From positions 26,686 to 90,685 of the forward strand of contig NZ_AJKI01000053.1 of NCBI RefSeq assembly GCF_000259075.1: a stretch of DNA of 64,000 nt. The letters are read 5' to 3'. The DNA is from Marinilabilia salmonicolor JCM 21150. Its GTDB lineage: Bacteria; Bacteroidota; Bacteroidia; Bacteroidales; Marinilabiliaceae. The translations under genes were made by a program, and so were the position numbers. Numbering within the stretch: the first letter of the stretch is position 1; each line of letters opens with the position of its first letter. The notes below the pieces were generated by a model that was not told where the DNA came from, searched no databases, and was given only the letters and a program-made list of their open reading frames with translations. Below are positions 60,702 through 64,000 of this stretch, in pieces.

Positions 60702-61772
60702 TCATATTTTGATGAGTTTTATTACTTCTTTATTCAGAAATGGTCCTCCCGGATAACTCTTTGTATAGTCAAAGTTTAACCATATTCCTTCCTCATTCTG
60801 AACGACTCCGAAATCTTCTTCGTAGATATCTGTAAATAAAAGGTTAAGAAGCGGTTTGACTTTCAGATTGTATTCATACTTGTCACTTGCTACCAAAACA
60901 ATGGGGAAAGCATGCTCTTTGACCCAAACAATCCTGGTTTTTCCTCCAACAGCTTTTATGCACGCAGCCATCATTATTGAATAGTCCTCACAATCACCTG
61001 CCATAGAATTTAAACTCTCAGACGCGTTTGCAAAATGTTCTTCATCTGACGGATCAGATACATATTTCCATGCTCCATTAATTGTTTTAAAGACTGAGAA
61101 ATATCTTATTATATTTCCATAATTATTAAAATATTTATCATTATCTTCTGTAAAATAATTTATGGCGGCTTGATTTGAAAATTGTTTTACCTCTGAGTGG
61201 TTGTAGTCAATGGAACTGATGATATCACTTTCAACGCTTATAATAATGCTATTTTCAACATCTTTTAAAAGGTTGGGATTGTTTTCAAATTTATTTTCAA
61301 CAAGAGTTACATATCCTCTGAATGCCTTATTATACGTCAATCCTTTTTTATTAAAATATTGATTATATCCCATTTTAAGAAGTAGGATAATCATAAGTGC
61401 AAAAGCAAGTTTTTTAAATTTGAAGATCAGGAGATATACAGATAAAGCGTATATTAATACAACAACAATCATCCTGATTTCAATTGATTTTATGGGTATC
61501 CACATAAGATATTGATAGTACCCGATGACAATAGGTATTGAAATGATTAAGGATGATAAGATTAAGGCAATATGTCCGATATAACCTGTTTTTTCTTTTT
61601 GTGCTTTATCAGTCTCTTTTGGATTTATCCCGCTGTTTTTACTAATTTCCGGAAGGTCATCATATTCCAGTTCTTCAGCACATGATGGACAAACAAATCT
61701 TATCTTTTTTCCAACCGGAATTCTTACTTTTTTAGAACATTTTGGACAGTCAACTATTATTTTTTCGGTCAT
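60702..61772 (-). CDS. Zinc-ribbon membrane protein with transglutaminase-like domain
   Basis: The protein has 356 residues. An N-terminal zinc ribbon (VDCPKCSKKVRIP and FVCPSC) is followed by about three membrane helices (about 65-145) and a C-terminal domain with AGDCEDYSIMMAACIKAVGG and VKEHAFPIVLV. The latter Cys and His fit a transglutaminase-like core, facing the periplasm or cytosol depending on the helix count. Activity as a peptidase or amidase is possible but unproven. It precedes the barrel gene. The AT-rich sequence is unlike the GC-richer neighbours and could mark a recent arrival. Confidence 0.75.
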   Translation of the reverse strand: MTEKIIVDCPKCSKKVRIPVGKKIRFVCPSCAEELEYDDLPEISKNSGINPKETDKAQKEKTGYIGHIALILSSLIISIPIVIGYYQYLMWIPIKSIEIRMIVVVLIYALSVYLLIFKFKKLAFALMIILLLKMGYNQYFNKKGLTYNKAFRGYVTLVENKFENNPNLLKDVENSIIISVESDIISSIDYNHSEVKQFSNQAAINYFTEDNDKYFNNYGNIIRYFSVFKTINGAWKYVSDPSDEEHFANASESLNSMAGDCEDYSIMMAACIKAVGGKTRIVWVKEHAFPIVLVASDKYEYNLKVKPLLNLLFTDIYEEDFGVVQNEEGIWLNFDYTKSYPGGPFLNKEVIKLIKI

Positions 61773-62113
61773 CTTTTATATCTGTATTTGTTCCTTTTTT
61801 TTCTCTGGTTGTTGAATGTATTTCAACCCCCGGATTATTCCAGAGGTGTCGGTTATGGCATTTTTGAATATTTTTCCATTAACCAATATTTTCAGGTATA
61901 AAATTAAGAAATCTTCTTAAAAAAACTGGTTCTGGCCTCAAACATTTACAACTTATTTGATTAAGAGTCGAAAGCAGTGCATGTGATTATTTTTTAGCTT
62001 ACTGGATCATCTCAACGACTGCCTCCAGGCATTCCTGTTTTTTTTTAATAAAGACCTCCGCATCTGTCTTCAAAAGTGTATTTTTGCTTTCTTTTTGAAA
62101 TGATTATTGAAAC
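61773..62113. other. Intergenic region without recognised features
   Basis: These 341 AT-rich bases separate two divergent genes. I see no repeat, RNA or strong promoter motif. Confidence 0.5.
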
Positions 62114-62665
62114 ATGCATTTAATTCTTTTTAAAAGTCGTCGTTTAAAAAGGGCAGATTATGCCTTGACGCATGGTGCTTATCAAAAGGCATTTAGGCTT
62201 GCACTTCCGCTTGTCGATTCAGTAAAAATTGAAATTGCATTTCTGGCAAATCGGATGTGTGGGTTGGCGTTGTATAAGCGAAAGAAATATGAAGAGAGCC
62301 TCCATTTTCTTGAAAAGACATGCCATTTAAGAAACTATCGGCACGATTGGTACAACCTGGCAATGGCGTCGGCATTTTGCGGTAATCTGGAAAAGGCTGA
62401 AGAGGCTTTTAAAAATATCTATCGAAGCAGTGTACAGCCCGGATATCTGTATGCAACACCTGTACCCGGGTTGTTATTTCAATATATGAAAGCTTTAAAG
62501 AAAAAACAGTTTATTGATGCTGCAAAAATTCGGGCAAATGAGCTAAAGCAGATGTATGTCGGGGTGGGGAAAGATATATCAAAGCAAGTTCAACGGGGTC
62601 TTCCGGCTTATCCCGCCTTCCAGCGGGAAGTTGAATCGTTATTTCCGACTGATAAAGTTTTGTAG
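62114..62665 (+). CDS. TPR-like hypothetical protein
   Basis: The protein has 183 residues and no signal peptide. Helical repeats are suggested by YALTHGAYQKAFRLALPLVD, GLALYKRKKYEESLHFLEKTC and NLAMASAFCGNLEKAEEAFKNIY, each with the small and large residue pattern of tetratricopeptide repeats. It should mediate protein contact. The sequence is basic at the N-terminus. No partner can be named from the neighbours. Confidence 0.72.
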   Translation: MHLILFKSRRLKRADYALTHGAYQKAFRLALPLVDSVKIEIAFLANRMCGLALYKRKKYEESLHFLEKTCHLRNYRHDWYNLAMASAFCGNLEKAEEAFKNIYRSSVQPGYLYATPVPGLLFQYMKALKKKQFIDAAKIRANELKQMYVGVGKDISKQVQRGLPAYPAFQREVESLFPTDKVL

Positions 62666-63168
62666 GTAAGGAATTATTTTTGTGCAACTTTACTGATTAT
62701 GAATTTTTTAAATGCGGTTGATTTTTAATTTTCACTCGTATTTGGTCGGGGTGGCTTCTTCAAAATAGATTTATTATTGAACAACACTGATGTCCTTTTA
62801 AAGAAAAGAAATTGCTTTCCTATCATTGTTAAATTATTTTATTGGGTTGGAGGGAGTAATTTTCGATTTTGCTGATAAGTGTCTGTCCATAAACTAAGCG
62901 TTTTTCATGTGTTTGAGATAGCAAGCTCAAATTCAAGGCGTGTGAAAAATATAAACCGCAGAATACTAATGTATTTGAGGATTTAGATTTTGAGCAACAA
63001 CGCAGAAGTTGGACTTTATAGACAAACGCTAATTAGCCCCTCCAACCTGGCCTGTTTTACATAAATGAAATTATTGTAAGTGAAACGAAGCAATCTTTAC
63101 CTTAAGTTTCGATTTCTCCGGGTACTGGTGGGGTTTTATAGAAACGGCTTCATAACAGTTTTTCAGGA
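62666..63168. other. Spacer with a palindromic element
   Basis: The 503 bases hold element 7 (62877-63031). Just after it GAAACGAAGCAATCTTTACC resembles an end of the REP-like repeat. No gene is supported. Confidence 0.55.
62877..63031. repeat. Palindromic MITE-like element 7 (155 bp)
   Basis: It nearly matches 41261-41415 along its whole length, with ends AAGTGTCTGTCCATAAAC and the inverse of TAGCGTTTGTCTATAAAG. Unlike several other copies it is not next to a stop codon; the nearest gene end is over 130 bases away. Confidence 0.88.
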
Positions 63169-63882
63169 TTAGCCGATTAAAATGAGATTCAGGATATAAT
63201 TGCCGCTGCTATTTCCGTCTTCGTCTCCGTCCAGAATCACTCCATTGGTATCTGTGATGGTCCCGTTTCCTGCATCATTGCCGATGAGAATAAAATCAAA
63301 ATATAAATCTGGTGAAAACGTACCTAACTCAGAAGCTGTTTCTGTGGTTGTAAATGTCACAGTTTTATTATCATTCGAAAATTCAACTGTTCCCTGTGAA
63401 ATGATATCTGCTTGGAAATAGATGGTCTCCCCGGGTTTTACTGAATTGACATCTACAGGTCTGTTAAAGGTAACTTCCATGACTAAATGTCCATTACCAT
63501 CGGTTGTAAATGCTGTGGCAGAATAATAATCGCTTTGATCTGGAGAGACAACCATAAACGGGTTGGGTGTGGCGGAAATATCAACAGATTGTGATTTGTT
63601 TCCGTGTTTATCTACAGTTTTGACGGAAAATGTATATTCCGTTCCGTTTGACAACCCCTGGACCGTAATTTGTTCCAATCCAGATGATTGTGTGAGTGTC
63701 GGATTCGTTCCCGGAGTATACGATATTTCAATATCTTCGAGATCGTCATCCTCCGGTTCTGTCCAGGAAAGTGTAATTTCTCCTTCGCCAATAACAGCTT
63801 CCAGGTCTGAAACTTGTGCTGGTGGTGTTTTATCTTCGTTGTCATCCTCTGAACAGGAAACCAGAACAAGTGAAAATGCCAA
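63169..63882 (-). CDS. Fibronectin type III lipoprotein, start uncertain
   Basis: About 237 residues are readable. A lipoprotein signal (FSLVLVSCSEDDNED, lipidated Cys ten residues in) is followed by an FN3 domain (about 20-110, with PPAQVSDLEAVIGEGEITLSWTEPEDDDLE and NGTEYTFSVKTVDKHGNKS) and a beta-rich Ig-like C-terminal domain (DQSDYYSATAFTTDGNGHLVMEVTFNRPV). The only start codon in frame is TTG at 63882, which leaves no positive N-region. The frame continues upstream (TFITTILLAF...) to a stop at 63958-63960 without ATG or GTG. The true start may have been lost. It is probably a surface-exposed binding protein. Confidence 0.7.
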   Translation of the reverse strand: MAFSLVLVSCSEDDNEDKTPPAQVSDLEAVIGEGEITLSWTEPEDDDLEDIEISYTPGTNPTLTQSSGLEQITVQGLSNGTEYTFSVKTVDKHGNKSQSVDISATPNPFMVVSPDQSDYYSATAFTTDGNGHLVMEVTFNRPVDVNSVKPGETIYFQADIISQGTVEFSNDNKTVTFTTTETASELGTFSPDLYFDFILIGNDAGNGTITDTNGVILDGDEDGNSSGNYILNLILIG

Positions 63883-63915
63883 AAGTATTGTTGTTATAAA
63901 TGTATGTTGACATCT

Positions 63916-63971
63916 AAAGTAAGCCTTCGGCCTCGGGCATATTGTAAGCCCCCGTCTTCAGCCGTTACTTT
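63916..63971. repeat. Short inverted-repeat segment upstream of the FN3 lipoprotein
   Basis: AAAGTAA (63916-63922) and TTACTTT (63965-63971) bracket 42 bases that include a GCCTTCGGC hairpin. It lies where the start of the lipoprotein gene would be expected. It may be a small insertion; the arms are short, so chance is possible. Confidence 0.3.
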
Positions 63972-64000
63972 GATGGCAAAAAATGAGGATGACATTATCA

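Noticed and set aside
1..64000. CRISPR array, tRNA or rRNA genes, complete insertion sequence
   Set aside because: Repeats present are dispersed or palindromic rather than regularly spaced, no transposase frame was found, and no cloverleaf or ribosomal signature was recognised by eye.

Overview
The window reads as chromosomal DNA from an anaerobic, glycan-degrading member of the Bacteroidota, probably Bacteroidales/Marinilabiliales-like (inference). The signs are a SusC/SusD pair, a hybrid two-component regulator with an AraC output domain, many lipoprotein glycosidases, a type IX secretion-like tail on one enzyme, and a fermentative [FeFe] hydrogenase locus. No rRNA, tRNA, CRISPR array or complete insertion sequence was seen. 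The left edge cuts the regulator gene.

Region 1 (1-41105) is a large polysaccharide utilisation locus whose enzymes fit N-linked glycans of glycoproteins. After the truncated regulator and a repeat-rich gap comes a GH20 hexosaminidase on the + strand. A leftward arm then runs from a central ROK regulator: transglutaminase-fold lipoprotein, GH29 fucosidase, PNGase F-like amidase, GH20, CBM9-like protein, a second GH29, then SusC and SusD. A rightward arm from the same centre carries GH3, a sodium/solute symporter, a cytosolic GH130 phosphorylase, CutC, two GH92 mannosidases, a GH2 beta-mannosidase and a third GH92. The proposed flow is release of the glycan by the PNGase, fucose removal by GH29, trimming by GH92 and GH20, import through SusCD and the symporter, and splitting of the Man-beta-1,4-GlcNAc core by GH130 and/or GH2. 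No endo-hexosaminidase or sialidase is present.

Region 2 (41551-53718) encodes an electron-bifurcating type [FeFe] hydrogenase (HydB, HydA, HydC), the maturase HydG, and a putative sensory/regulatory module: a SpoIIE-type phosphatase, two DRTGG-domain proteins, two GHKL ATPases, a PHP protein, a 2Fe-2S protein and a hydrogenase-like sensor that lacks the proton-relay cysteine. HydE and HydF are not in the window.

Region 3 (53764-64000) is mixed: a secreted hypothetical, a ketopantoate reductase-like enzyme, two small envelope genes, a cation/proton antiporter, an exported superoxide dismutase with a Tat-like lipoprotein signal, an outer-membrane barrel, a zinc-ribbon membrane protein with a transglutaminase fold, a TPR-like protein and an FN3 lipoprotein with a doubtful start.

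The most unusual signal is non-coding. At least seven palindromic MITE-like elements share TAGTG...CACTA-type ends. In three places the terminal TAG or CTA of an element is exactly the stop codon of a gene, and in a fourth it lies one base after the stop. Two other repeat families, an 81-bp repeat and an approximately 183-bp REP-like repeat, fill other gaps, so several intergenic regions consist almost entirely of mobile palindromes.
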